64,000 nucleotides of DNA from Natronosalvus vescus. GTDB taxonomy: Archaea; Halobacteriota; Halobacteria; Halobacteriales; Natrialbaceae. Positions 42,257 to 50,520 of this stretch are shown piece after piece. Within the stretch, counting starts at the first letter, position 1. The number at the start of each line of letters is the position of its first letter. A model generated the notes under the pieces. The model saw only the letters and a list, made by a program, of their open reading frames with translations. It searched no databases and had not been told where the DNA came from. The stretch covers positions 1,612,001 to 1,676,000 of the forward strand of contig NZ_CP099546.1 of NCBI RefSeq assembly GCF_023973145.1, written 5' to 3'. The position numbers and the translations under genes are program-made.

Positions 42257-42943
42257 ATGAACACCTGGCAGCGCCGCTCGAGACACCTCGAGACCTTCGT
42301 GAGCGTCGTCGCTGAGCGCCAGACCTACCGAAACCTGGCGTACCTGCTGCTGGCGATTCCGCTCGGATTTGCCTACTACGTCGGTATGCTGTTCGGGTTC
42401 GTCCTCGGGATCATTCTGGTGCTCGCTATCGTCGGCATCCCGCTGGTCGTCCTCTCCCTAATCGGGTCGCGGTACGTCGTCGATTTCGAACGGCGACTCA
42501 CGAACGCCTTGCTCGCGACCGAAATCGAGGCTCCAAACGACGTCCCATCGGTCAGCGACGATGGGATCATCTCGACCGTCGTCGGGCTGATCCGTGCGGA
42601 ATCGACGTGGAGAGGGCTGGGCTTTCTCGTCCTCAAATCGGTGATCGCGTTCGTGGCGTTTCTGTTCCTCTTCATCGCCGGGTTTACCGCGCTCGCACTC
42701 ACGCTCGCTCCGCTCAGCAGTTCAGTCGAGATCTGGGAGGTCTGGACGATCGAGACGCGCTGGGAGTCCGCCCTGGCCGTCCCGATTGGGGTCGTTGTCG
42801 GCGTGCTCGTTCTCCACGCGATCAACGCGATCGCTGACATTACGTCGACGATTGCGGTGGCGTTACTCGGCACCGCTCACGGATCGGCGAACGCCGAGAG
42901 CGTCTCCGCGAACGGTGATGGCCAGAAACCGGGAAAACCGTGA
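42257..42943 (+). CDS. Putative sensor-domain membrane protein
   Basis: This 228-aa protein starts at the ATG at 42257; an in-frame GTG at 42239 is possible. It matches the 'putative sensor' domain layout: two membrane helices close together (LAYLLLAIPLGFAYYVGMLF, LGIILVLAIVGIPLVVLSLI), a short cytoplasmic region with RRLTNALLATEIEAP, then two more helices (VLKSVIAFVAFLFLFIAGFT, VPIGVVVGVLVLHAINAIAD). In Actinobacteria the domain precedes histidine kinases; here it stands alone with no kinase neighbour, so the signalling role is uncertain. Confidence 0.72.
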   Translation: MNTWQRRSRHLETFVSVVAERQTYRNLAYLLLAIPLGFAYYVGMLFGFVLGIILVLAIVGIPLVVLSLIGSRYVVDFERRLTNALLATEIEAPNDVPSVSDDGIISTVVGLIRAESTWRGLGFLVLKSVIAFVAFLFLFIAGFTALALTLAPLSSSVEIWEVWTIETRWESALAVPIGVVVGVLVLHAINAIADITSTIAVALLGTAHGSANAESVSANGDGQKPGKP

Positions 42944-43027
42944 CACTGTGTCCCATTCGATGGCAGATTTTGCGCCACGAGACCGATAGGTTCACACGGC
43001 CCCCCTTCCTCGTTCTAGCCAATATCG

Positions 43028-45763
43028 ATGACTGAAGATACCACCGCTGATCCGTTCGGAGCGATTCGCGAGCTCGAACGGGACGGCGAGACGTACAAGT
43101 ACGCCGACCTTACCGTGCTCGAGGAGGAAGGACTCTGTGACCTCTCGAGCCTGCCCGTGAGCATCCGCGTGCTGCTCGAGTCCGTCCTGCGGAACGTCGA
43201 CGGCGAGATGGTGACCGAATCCGACGTGAAAAACGCCGCCTCCTGGCAGCCGGAGGTGCCCGACGTCGAAGTGCCGTTCAGTCCCTCGCGGGTCGTCCTG
43301 CAGGATCTGACCGGCGTGCCGGCCGTCGTCGACCTCGCCGCGCTGCGCTCGGCCGCCGACCGCGCGGGCGAAGATCCCACTATCGTCGAACCCGAGGTTC
43401 CCTGTGACCTCGTGATCGACCACAGCGTCCAGGTCGACTACTTCGGCAGCGCGGACGCCTACGAGAAGAACGTCGAAATCGAGTACGAGCGCAACGAGGA
43501 GCGCTACCGCGCGATCAAGTGGGCCGAACAGGCCTTCGAGGACTTCAACGTCGTACCTCCAGGGACGGGGATCGTCCACCAGGTCAACCTCGAGTACCTC
43601 GGTCAGGTCGTCCACGACCGCGAGATCGGCGGCGACCAGTGGCTCCTGCCCGACACCCTGGTCGGCACCGACAGCCACACCCCGATGATCAACGGCATCG
43701 GCGTCGTCGGCTGGGGTGTCGGCGGCATCGAAGCCGAGGCCGCACTGCTCGGCCAACCGATCACGATGACCCTGCCCGAAGTGGTGGGCGTCGAACTCAC
43801 CGGCGAGCTTTCCGAGGGTGTCACCGCGACAGACCTCGTGCTCCACATCACCGAAAAGCTCCGTCAGGTCGGCGTCGTCGACAAGTTCGTCGAATTCTTC
43901 GGCCCCGGCGTCTCTCAGCTTTCCGTGGCGGATCGGGCGACCATCTCCAACATGGCCCCCGAGCAGGGGTCGACCATCTCGATGTTCCCCGTCGACGAGA
44001 AGACCCTCGAGTACCTCGAGTTGACCGGTCGCGACGAGGAACACATCGACCTCGTGCGCGAGTACCTCGAGACCCAGGGCCTCTTCGGCGAGCACGACCC
44101 CGAGTTCACCGATGTTGTCGAATTCGACCTCGGCGAGGTCGAACCCAGCCTCGCCGGCCACAAGAAGCCCCACGCCCGCATCCCGATGGGCGACCTCGAC
44201 GAGCACTTCCCGACGTTGCTCGAGGAGGAAGGCGTCATCGACTCCGGAGCGGCGGAAAGCGACGGCGGCCTCGTCGCCGAACGCCAGCCCGGCCTCGACG
44301 AGAAGGTACCCGTCACGCTCGAGGACGGTACCGAGATCGAGATCGGTCACGGCTCCGTGCTCGTGAGCGCGATCACCTCCTGTACAAACACGTCGAACCC
44401 CTCGGTAATGGTCGCCGCGGGTCTGCTCGCGCGCAACGCCGTCGAAGCCGGTCTGGAGGTGCCCGACTACGTCAAGACCAGCCTCGCCCCCGGGAGCAAG
44501 GTCGTCACCGAGTATCTCGAACAGGCCGACCTGCTCGACGACCTCGAGGCACTGGGCTACCACGTCGTCGGCTACGGCTGTACGACCTGTATCGGCAACG
44601 CCGGCCCGCTAGCCGATCCCATCGAGGCCGCCATCGACGAGTACGGCCTCTGGACGACCAGCGTCCTCTCGGGCAACCGAAACTTCGAGGCCCGGATCCA
44701 CCCGAAAATCCGCGCGAACTACCTCGCCAGCCCGCCTCTCGTGGTCGCCTACGGCCTCGCCGGCAAGATGGACATCGACCTCGAGAACGAGCCCATCGGC
44801 ACGAACGACGACGGCGAGGCAATTTACCTCGAGGACGTCTGGCCCGACCCCGAGGAGATCCGACAGACCATCCACGACAGCGTCTCCGCCGAGCTGTTCG
44901 AGGCGAAGTACGCGAGCATCTTCGAGGGCGACGAGCGCTGGGAGGCCCTCGAGGCCCCCACGGGCGACGTCTACGAGTGGGACGACGAGTCGACGTACAT
45001 CCGCGAGCCGCCGTTCTTCCAGGACTTCCCGCTCGAGGAACCCGGCGTCGAGGACATCGAGGGAGCGCGCTGCCTGCTCACCCTCGGTGACACCGTGACG
45101 ACCGACCACATCAGCCCCGCGGGGCCGTTCAGCGAGGCCCTTCCTGCAGGTCGATGGCTCGCCGCGCAGGGCGTCGAACCCTACGAGTTCAACACCTACG
45201 GTTCGCGCCGCGGGAACCACGAGGTCATGATGCGCGGGACGTTCGCGAACGTCCGCATCCAGAACGAGATGCTCGACGGGAAGGAAGGCGGTTACACCAT
45301 CCATCACCCAACCGACGAGGAGACGACCGTCTACGACGCCAGCATGCGGTATCAGGACGAGGACACGCCGCTGATCGTCATGGCCGGCGTCGAACTCGGT
45401 ACCGGCTCGAGTCGCGACTGGGCGGCCAAAGGAACCGACCTGCTCGGCATCCGCGCGACCATCGGACAGAGCTACGAGCGGATCTACCGTGACAACCTGC
45501 TCGGCATGGGCGTGCTGCCGCTGCAGTTCACAGACGGCGAGGGCTGGGCGGAACTCGGCCTCGACGGCTCCGAAGTGTTCGAGATCCGCGGCCTCGAGGA
45601 CGGCCTCGAGACGAACGCCGAACTGACGGTGATTGCGGAGGATGAAAACGGCGAGACGACCGAGTTCGACGTCACCGCCCAGGTCGGCACGCCTGCCGCA
45701 GTGAAGTACGTCGAGAACGGCGGCGTCCTGCACCTCGTGCTGCGCCGTCTACTGACGGAGTAA
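43028..45763 (+). CDS. acnA: Aconitate hydratase
   Basis: This 911-aa cytoplasmic TCA-cycle enzyme isomerises citrate to isocitrate through a [4Fe-4S] cluster held by C452 (TSCTNTSNPSVM), C518 and C521 (GYGCTTCIGNAGPL). Other blocks are TDSHTPMINGIGVVGWGVGG, GDTVTTDHISPAGPF, and GVELGTGSSRDWAAKG in the C-terminal swivel domain. The length and the domain order (1-2-3-linker-4) match the IRP/AcnA type. The start is the ATG at 43028. It is monocistronic, judging by 82-base gaps on both sides. Confidence 0.97.
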   Translation: MTEDTTADPFGAIRELERDGETYKYADLTVLEEEGLCDLSSLPVSIRVLLESVLRNVDGEMVTESDVKNAASWQPEVPDVEVPFSPSRVVLQDLTGVPAVVDLAALRSAADRAGEDPTIVEPEVPCDLVIDHSVQVDYFGSADAYEKNVEIEYERNEERYRAIKWAEQAFEDFNVVPPGTGIVHQVNLEYLGQVVHDREIGGDQWLLPDTLVGTDSHTPMINGIGVVGWGVGGIEAEAALLGQPITMTLPEVVGVELTGELSEGVTATDLVLHITEKLRQVGVVDKFVEFFGPGVSQLSVADRATISNMAPEQGSTISMFPVDEKTLEYLELTGRDEEHIDLVREYLETQGLFGEHDPEFTDVVEFDLGEVEPSLAGHKKPHARIPMGDLDEHFPTLLEEEGVIDSGAAESDGGLVAERQPGLDEKVPVTLEDGTEIEIGHGSVLVSAITSCTNTSNPSVMVAAGLLARNAVEAGLEVPDYVKTSLAPGSKVVTEYLEQADLLDDLEALGYHVVGYGCTTCIGNAGPLADPIEAAIDEYGLWTTSVLSGNRNFEARIHPKIRANYLASPPLVVAYGLAGKMDIDLENEPIGTNDDGEAIYLEDVWPDPEEIRQTIHDSVSAELFEAKYASIFEGDERWEALEAPTGDVYEWDDESTYIREPPFFQDFPLEEPGVEDIEGARCLLTLGDTVTTDHISPAGPFSEALPAGRWLAAQGVEPYEFNTYGSRRGNHEVMMRGTFANVRIQNEMLDGKEGGYTIHHPTDEETTVYDASMRYQDEDTPLIVMAGVELGTGSSRDWAAKGTDLLGIRATIGQSYERIYRDNLLGMGVLPLQFTDGEGWAELGLDGSEVFEIRGLEDGLETNAELTVIAEDENGETTEFDVTAQVGTPAAVKYVENGGVLHLVLRRLLTE

Positions 45764-45845
45764 GTAGAACGGCGTTTTACTGTCTTCTTCGGTTACTCGA
45801 GCCCCGTACGTCGGCCTTTTACAACTCCCGTCCGTACACACACCT

Positions 45846-48107
45846 ATGGATTCCACCGAGGGCACCCCTACCGAGCGCAATCGCCTCGAGGACGCGCCCA
45901 GTCCCTACCTGCGCCAGCACGCGGACAATCCCGTCAACTGGCAGCCCTGGGACGAGCATGCGCTCGAGACGGCGAAAGCACACGACGTCCCCATCTTCCT
46001 CTCGATCGGCTACTCGGCGTGTCACTGGTGTCACGTCATGGAGGAGGAGAGCTTCGAAGACGACGGGGTCGCCGAGTTGCTGAACGACCACTTCGTCCCC
46101 ATCAAGGTCGACCGTGAAGAGCGCCCCGACGTCGACAGCATCTACATGACCGTCTGCCAGCTGGTGACGGGTCGTGGCGGCTGGCCGCTCTCGGCCTGGC
46201 TCACCCCCGACGGACGCCCGTTTTACGTGGGTACCTACTTCCCCAGGGAACCCCAGCGCGGAATGCCCGGGTTCCGTGATCTCCTCGAGAACATCGGCCA
46301 CTCCTGGGAGCAGGATCGCGAGGAGATGGAAAACCGAGCTGATCAGTGGACGGCCGCGGCGCGCGACCAGCTCGAGGACACCCCCGCACCGCCGGAGGGC
46401 GTCGAGACGCCGGGGAGCGACCTGCTCGAGTCGGCCGCCGGCACGGCTCTCCGCGGGCTCGACGAGCAACACGGCGGCTGGGGCTCGAGCGGCCCAAAAT
46501 TCCCCCAGCCATCGCGGCTCCACTTGCTCCTCCGGGCGGCCGACCGCACCGGCCGGCGTCAGTCGCTCGAGGCGGCGATCAAAACGCTCGACGGGATGGC
46601 CACCGGCGGGCTGTACGACCACGTCGGCGACGGCTTCCACCGCTACTGCGTCGACCGGGACTGGACGGTGCCACACTTCGAGAAGATGCTGTACGACAAC
46701 GCCGAGTTGACGCGGGCGTACCTGGCGGCCTATCAGGCCGTGGACGACGACCGATACGCCGACGTGGCCCGGCGGACGCTCGCGTTCGTCGAGCGCGAAC
46801 TGACCCACGACGACGGCGGCTTCTTCAGCACGCTCGACGCCCAGAGCGAGACTCCGGAGGGCGAACGCGAGGAAGGGGTTTTCTACGTGTGGACGCCCGA
46901 GGAGATCAGGGAGGCGCTCGAAGACGACCGTGACGCGGATCTCGTCTGCGATCGCTACGGCGTGACCGCCTCGGGGAACTTCGAGGGATCGACGGTACTG
47001 ACCATCTCGGCGTCGGTCGCGCATCTCGCCGAGGAGTACGACCTCGAGCGGGGTGAGGTGGAATCGCGACTCGAAGACGCTCGAGAGACGCTGTTCGAGG
47101 CCCGGAAGGAGCGTCCACGGCCGAACAGGGACGAGAAGGTGCTGGCCGGCTGGAACGGGTTGATGATCGCCGCGTTCGCCGAGGCTGCGATCGTTCTCGG
47201 CGAGGACGCCTACGCCGAGACGGCGACCGAGGCGCTCGGATTCGTCCGGGATCGGCTCTGGGACGACGAGGCGGGTCGGCTCTCGAGGCGATACAAGGAC
47301 GCCTCCGGTTCGGGACTGACGAACGGTGATACCAATGGCGACGGTACAGACGGTGAGGTCGGTATTGACACCGAGAGCGAGGTCGGTATTGACACCGAGG
47401 GCGAGGTCGGCATCGACGGCTACCTCGAGGATTACGCCTTCCTCGCTCGCGGCGCGCTGACGTGCTACGAGGCGACCGGCGACGTCGAACACCTGGCGTT
47501 CGCCCTCGAGCTGGCGAGGGTGATCGATGCGGAGTTCAGGGACGGCGACCGGGAGACGTTGTATTTCACCCCAGAGAGCGGCGAGTCGCTCGTCACGCGA
47601 CCGCAGGAACTCGACGATTCGTCGACGCCCTCCTCGACCGGCGTCGCCGTCGAAACCCTGCTCGCGCTGGATCACGTGTCCGACGACCCATTTGGCGAGA
47701 TCGCCGCGGCCGTGATCGACACTCACGCCAGCCGGATGCAGTCGAGTCCGCTCGAGTACACGAGCCTCGTCCTCGCAGCGGATCGACTCGACACCGGACT
47801 CGCGGAGCTGACGGTCGCGGCCGACGAGGTGCCCTCCGCCTGGCGCGACCGGATCGGCTCGACGTTCCTCCCCGACCGGTTGCTCGCCCGTCGTCCACCG
47901 ACTGACGACGAACTCGAGGGCTGGCTCGACGCGCTCGACATCGACGCTGATTCCGACCTCGATACCGAAGCCGCCCCGCCGATCTGGGCCGGCCGGGAGG
48001 CTCGAGACGGCGAACCGACGCTGTACGCCTGCCGGGAGCGGACGTGCTCGCCGCCGACCCACGACGTCGAGGAAGCGCTCGAGTGGCTGCTCGAGGGCGG
48101 TACGTAA
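45846..48107 (+). CDS. DUF255/thioredoxin-domain protein (YyaL/SPATA20 family)
   Basis: This 753-aa protein has an N-terminal thioredoxin-like domain with CHWC (SIGYSACHWCHVMEEESFED), preceded by the family signature SPYLRQHADNPVNWQPWDEH. It is followed by an (alpha/alpha)6 barrel resembling glycosidases, with HGGWGSSGPKFPQPSRLHLL and KMLYDNAELTRAYLAAYQ. Function is not settled; roles in redox or cellobiose 2-epimerase-like reactions have been proposed for relatives. A 24-base in-frame minisatellite (EVGIDTES/EVGIDTEG/EVGID) sits about residues 504-524. Confidence 0.9.
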   Translation: MDSTEGTPTERNRLEDAPSPYLRQHADNPVNWQPWDEHALETAKAHDVPIFLSIGYSACHWCHVMEEESFEDDGVAELLNDHFVPIKVDREERPDVDSIYMTVCQLVTGRGGWPLSAWLTPDGRPFYVGTYFPREPQRGMPGFRDLLENIGHSWEQDREEMENRADQWTAAARDQLEDTPAPPEGVETPGSDLLESAAGTALRGLDEQHGGWGSSGPKFPQPSRLHLLLRAADRTGRRQSLEAAIKTLDGMATGGLYDHVGDGFHRYCVDRDWTVPHFEKMLYDNAELTRAYLAAYQAVDDDRYADVARRTLAFVERELTHDDGGFFSTLDAQSETPEGEREEGVFYVWTPEEIREALEDDRDADLVCDRYGVTASGNFEGSTVLTISASVAHLAEEYDLERGEVESRLEDARETLFEARKERPRPNRDEKVLAGWNGLMIAAFAEAAIVLGEDAYAETATEALGFVRDRLWDDEAGRLSRRYKDASGSGLTNGDTNGDGTDGEVGIDTESEVGIDTEGEVGIDGYLEDYAFLARGALTCYEATGDVEHLAFALELARVIDAEFRDGDRETLYFTPESGESLVTRPQELDDSSTPSSTGVAVETLLALDHVSDDPFGEIAAAVIDTHASRMQSSPLEYTSLVLAADRLDTGLAELTVAADEVPSAWRDRIGSTFLPDRLLARRPPTDDELEGWLDALDIDADSDLDTEAAPPIWAGREARDGEPTLYACRERTCSPPTHDVEEALEWLLEGGT
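47355..47417 (+). repeat. 24-base in-frame tandem repeat, 2.6 copies
   Basis: GAGGTCGGTATTGACACCGA followed by GAGC or GGGC occurs at 47355-47378 and 47379-47402, with a partial third copy to 47417. Near identity implies recent expansion or slippage. It keeps frame and encodes EVGIDTE units. Confidence 0.85.
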
Positions 48108-48139
48108 GCTGCGCAACGAAACGGATCCGAAAAGGGCGG

Positions 48140-48523
48140 TCAGTTCGTGGTCTCGAGCGCCGCCTCGATCTCCTCGGCGATGAAGACCGCTGGCGGGAGC
48201 GCTTCGCTCTCGACGAATCGGGCGACCTCGGTGCCGTCGTCGGCTTCGACGACGATCGTCGGAATGTACTCGACGTCGTAGGCGTCGACCTTCGGCCCCT
48301 CCTTGTCCGTGTCGACGGCGAGTTCCTCGATTCGATTTTCCGGAATATCTGCCGCCTCGAGCGCCGCCCCGAAGTCCGGGAGCAGCGCGCGGCAGTCCTT
48401 ACACCAGTCACCGCCCCACACGAGGTACGTCAGGTCGTCGCGGTGGGCCGCGAGGGTGTCGACGGTGTCCTCGTAGGAGGCGCTGTCCCAGGTCGGGTTC
48501 GGGCGCATGGTCTCGAGCGTCAT
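48140..48523 (-). CDS. Thioredoxin-like protein with WCKDC motif
   Basis: This 127-aa single-domain protein has the thioredoxin active site in VWGGDWCKDCRALLPDFGAA and the cis-Pro in VEYIPTIVVEADDGTEV. A longer helical insertion carries IPENRIEELAVDTDKEGP. It lacks a signal peptide, so it is cytoplasmic. It converges with the DUF255 gene, which also has a CxxC thioredoxin domain, and is divergent from cysteine synthase. It may act as a thiol-disulfide reductant or thiol sensor. Confidence 0.85.
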   Translation of the reverse strand: MTLETMRPNPTWDSASYEDTVDTLAAHRDDLTYLVWGGDWCKDCRALLPDFGAALEAADIPENRIEELAVDTDKEGPKVDAYDVEYIPTIVVEADDGTEVARFVESEALPPAVFIAEEIEAALETTN

Positions 48524-48630
48524 CGTTGGTCACGATATCGTTCCCAGGGGCTTAACGAATCGGTTTGGTCACCGGCACGTCCTGCCTCAGCCCGCTACGG
48601 CTTTCCGTCTCGAGTTCGTAGCAGCGATCG

Positions 48631-49614
48631 ATGAAAGGCAGTATCCTGGACACGATCGGTTCCCCGCTCGTCCAGGTCGAGTCGCCGGAGGGTGCGACGG
48701 TCGCCGCCAAAGTCGAGTCGTTCAACCCCGGCGGCTCGGCGAAGGATCGGCCCGCCGTAGCGATGGTTCGAGCCGCCGAACGCGAGGGCGTCCTCGAGCC
48801 GGGCGATCACATCGTCGAACCGACGAGCGGCAATACAGGTATCGGCCTCGCGCTCGTCTGCGCCGCCCGGGGGTACGACCTGACGATCGTCATGTCGGCG
48901 TCGAAGTCGAAAGAGCGCCAGCAGCTCATGGCCGCCTACGGTGCGAGCCTCGAGTTGATCGATGGCGATATGGAAGCCGCCCGCAAGCGCGCAAACGAGA
49001 TCGAAGCCGAGGGTGCGGTACAGCTGGGACAGTTCGAGAATCCGGCGAATCCGGAGGCCCACTACCTGACGACGGGGGAGGAGATCGTCGAACAGGTCGG
49101 CGACCGCACCATCGACGCGTTCGTCGCCGGCGTCGGTACCGGCGGGACGCTGTCGGGGGTAGGCCGTCGACTCCGCGAAGAGTTCCCCGAGATGGAGATC
49201 GTCGCCGTCGAACCCCAACGCAACGCCGTCCTCTCGACCGGCGAAGCAGGGCAGGACGACTTTCAGGGGATGGGTCCCGGCTTCGTCAGCGACAACCTCG
49301 ACACCGATCTCATCGACCGAATTGAGACCGTCGCACTCGAGGACGCCGAAGTCGAGTGTCGTCGACTCGCTCGCGAGGAGGGGATACTGGTGGGGCAATC
49401 GAGCGGGGCGACGAGTCTCGTTTCCCAGGCGGTCGCGCGCGACATCGCCGACCCCGGGCTCGAGTGTCCGGAGGTGCCCGACGCGTTCGACGGCGAACTC
49501 GCTCGAGCGACCCAGACCGACGGTGGGAGCGACGTCGACGACTGTCCGCTGGTGGTCACCGTCTTCTGGGACAGCGGGGAGCGATACCTCTCGACGGGTC
49601 TGTTCGATCGGTAA
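48631..49614 (+). CDS. cysK: Cysteine synthase-family PLP enzyme
   Basis: This 327-aa fold-type II PLP enzyme carries the Schiff-base Lys38 in ESFNPGGSAKDRPAVAMVRA, the Asn loop EPTSGNTGIGLALVCAARGY, the phosphate-binding GVGTGGTLSGVGRRLRE, and the C-terminal GQSSGATSLVSQAVA. It should combine O-acetylserine (or O-phosphoserine) with sulfide to make cysteine. The partner serine acetyltransferase gene lies 12 kb away at 61867. The C-terminal ~40 residues with an acidic Asp-rich insertion (QTDGGSDVDDC) are longer than the E. coli form. Confidence 0.92.
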   Translation: MKGSILDTIGSPLVQVESPEGATVAAKVESFNPGGSAKDRPAVAMVRAAEREGVLEPGDHIVEPTSGNTGIGLALVCAARGYDLTIVMSASKSKERQQLMAAYGASLELIDGDMEAARKRANEIEAEGAVQLGQFENPANPEAHYLTTGEEIVEQVGDRTIDAFVAGVGTGGTLSGVGRRLREEFPEMEIVAVEPQRNAVLSTGEAGQDDFQGMGPGFVSDNLDTDLIDRIETVALEDAEVECRRLAREEGILVGQSSGATSLVSQAVARDIADPGLECPEVPDAFDGELARATQTDGGSDVDDCPLVVTVFWDSGERYLSTGLFDR

Positions 49615-49664
49615 CAGAAGCGCTCGAAATCGTTTCACGTCGACGACGGTGCTGATCGCGAGAG

Positions 49665-50261
49665 CTACGGCGAAAACTCCGACTCGGTGAGTCGGACGAC
49701 CAGCGTGTCCTCGACGTCGCGGAGGTCGTATTCGGGTACCTCGCCGTCGACCCGGCGGACGTAGAGCGGTTCGACGAGTTTCGGGCGGACGGTGGCGGTT
49801 CCGGGGGACGGATCAGTGGCTTCAGACGACCCGCTCTCGGCACTCGAGGTCGGATCCGAATCGGTCTGTGGCTCCTCCCCCTCGCCAGTCACGGTGGCTG
49901 CCTGATCAGTTGCAGGAGTCGCGTCGGGCCGTTCGAGGCCGAACAGTTTCAGGTGCTCACCGGTGTCCTCTGGCTCGATGTCACCGTTTCGGAGGGCCAC
50001 GGCGAGGTTTCGCGAGAGCCACTCTTCGTCGCTCACGCTCGGTTCCTGGATCAGTACCTCGTCGACGAACCGCACGATGTACCACTGGAGGTCGTTACAG
50101 AGCGAGACGGCCGCGCCGAGGCTGACCGTCCGGACGGCGATGGAGTTTTCGAACGGGCGCGCCAGGTCGTAGGTCGCGAGCGCCTCTCGAGACGTCTCTC
50201 GGGAGAGGAGCTCGTACTGCAGGGTGACGTCGGGGGAACCGACGAAGCAGACGCGCGTCAC
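49665..50261 (-). CDS. DUF5804-like haloarchaeal protein
   Basis: This 198-aa protein has a conserved-looking N-terminus (TRVCFVGSPDVTLQYELLSR, then ETSREALATYDLARPF) and a C-terminal strand block (RRVDGEVPEYDLRDVEDTLV). An acidic Ser/Thr-rich linker of about 40 residues with no expected fold separates them. From memory it matches the DUF5804 family restricted to haloarchaea; I cannot confirm the number. It is divergent from the SufS-SufU fusion gene. No catalytic motif is evident. Confidence 0.68.
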   Translation of the reverse strand: MTRVCFVGSPDVTLQYELLSRETSREALATYDLARPFENSIAVRTVSLGAAVSLCNDLQWYIVRFVDEVLIQEPSVSDEEWLSRNLAVALRNGDIEPEDTGEHLKLFGLERPDATPATDQAATVTGEGEEPQTDSDPTSSAESGSSEATDPSPGTATVRPKLVEPLYVRRVDGEVPEYDLRDVEDTLVVRLTESEFSP

Positions 50262-50404
50262 TGTTCAGTACTGTGTGCGTCGCCGTAATGTATTTTCGCC
50301 TCGAGGTGGAGACTGTGTGAACCTGACAGTATCGGATCGTGGTGCCGTTCTGGCTCGTTTCACACACTTTCGTTTGTATCACCGATTTCGGGCCGTGCCA
50401 CCCG

Positions 50405-50445
50405 TTTCGTCTCGAGCCAGAACACTTTCGTCTGAGCCAGAACAC
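50405..50445. repeat. Tandem 20/21-base repeat upstream of the SufS-SufU gene
   Basis: TTTCGTCTCGAGCCAGAACAC at 50405-50425 is followed directly by TTTCGTCTGAGCCAGAACAC at 50426-50445, differing by one base insertion. It lies 76-116 bases upstream of the start codon and may be a duplicated operator or a simple local duplication. Confidence 0.6.
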
Positions 50446-50492
50446 TGGCCACCCGCGTGGTACTCCACCTCATTTTACCTAGTCACAACTAA

Positions 50493-50500
50493 TTTAATGA
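50493..50500 (+). promoter_or_regulatory. TATA-box candidate for the SufS-SufU gene
   Basis: TTTAATGA lies about 25 bases before the ATG at 50521 and fits a leaderless mRNA. It also argues against the in-frame ATG at 50497, which falls inside this element. Confidence 0.5.
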
Positions 50501-50520
50501 ACCGAGTGAATAGTAACGTT

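Noticed and set aside
42992-44563. 523-codon open frame antisense to aconitase
   Set aside because: Same shadow effect; the plus-strand frame carries all three cluster cysteines.
45819-48116. Very long antisense open frame (about 765 codons) across the DUF255 gene
   Set aside because: High-GC codon bias leaves the opposite strand free of stops. The translation is Arg/Val/Gly-rich without domain motifs, while the plus-strand frame has clear DUF255 signatures.
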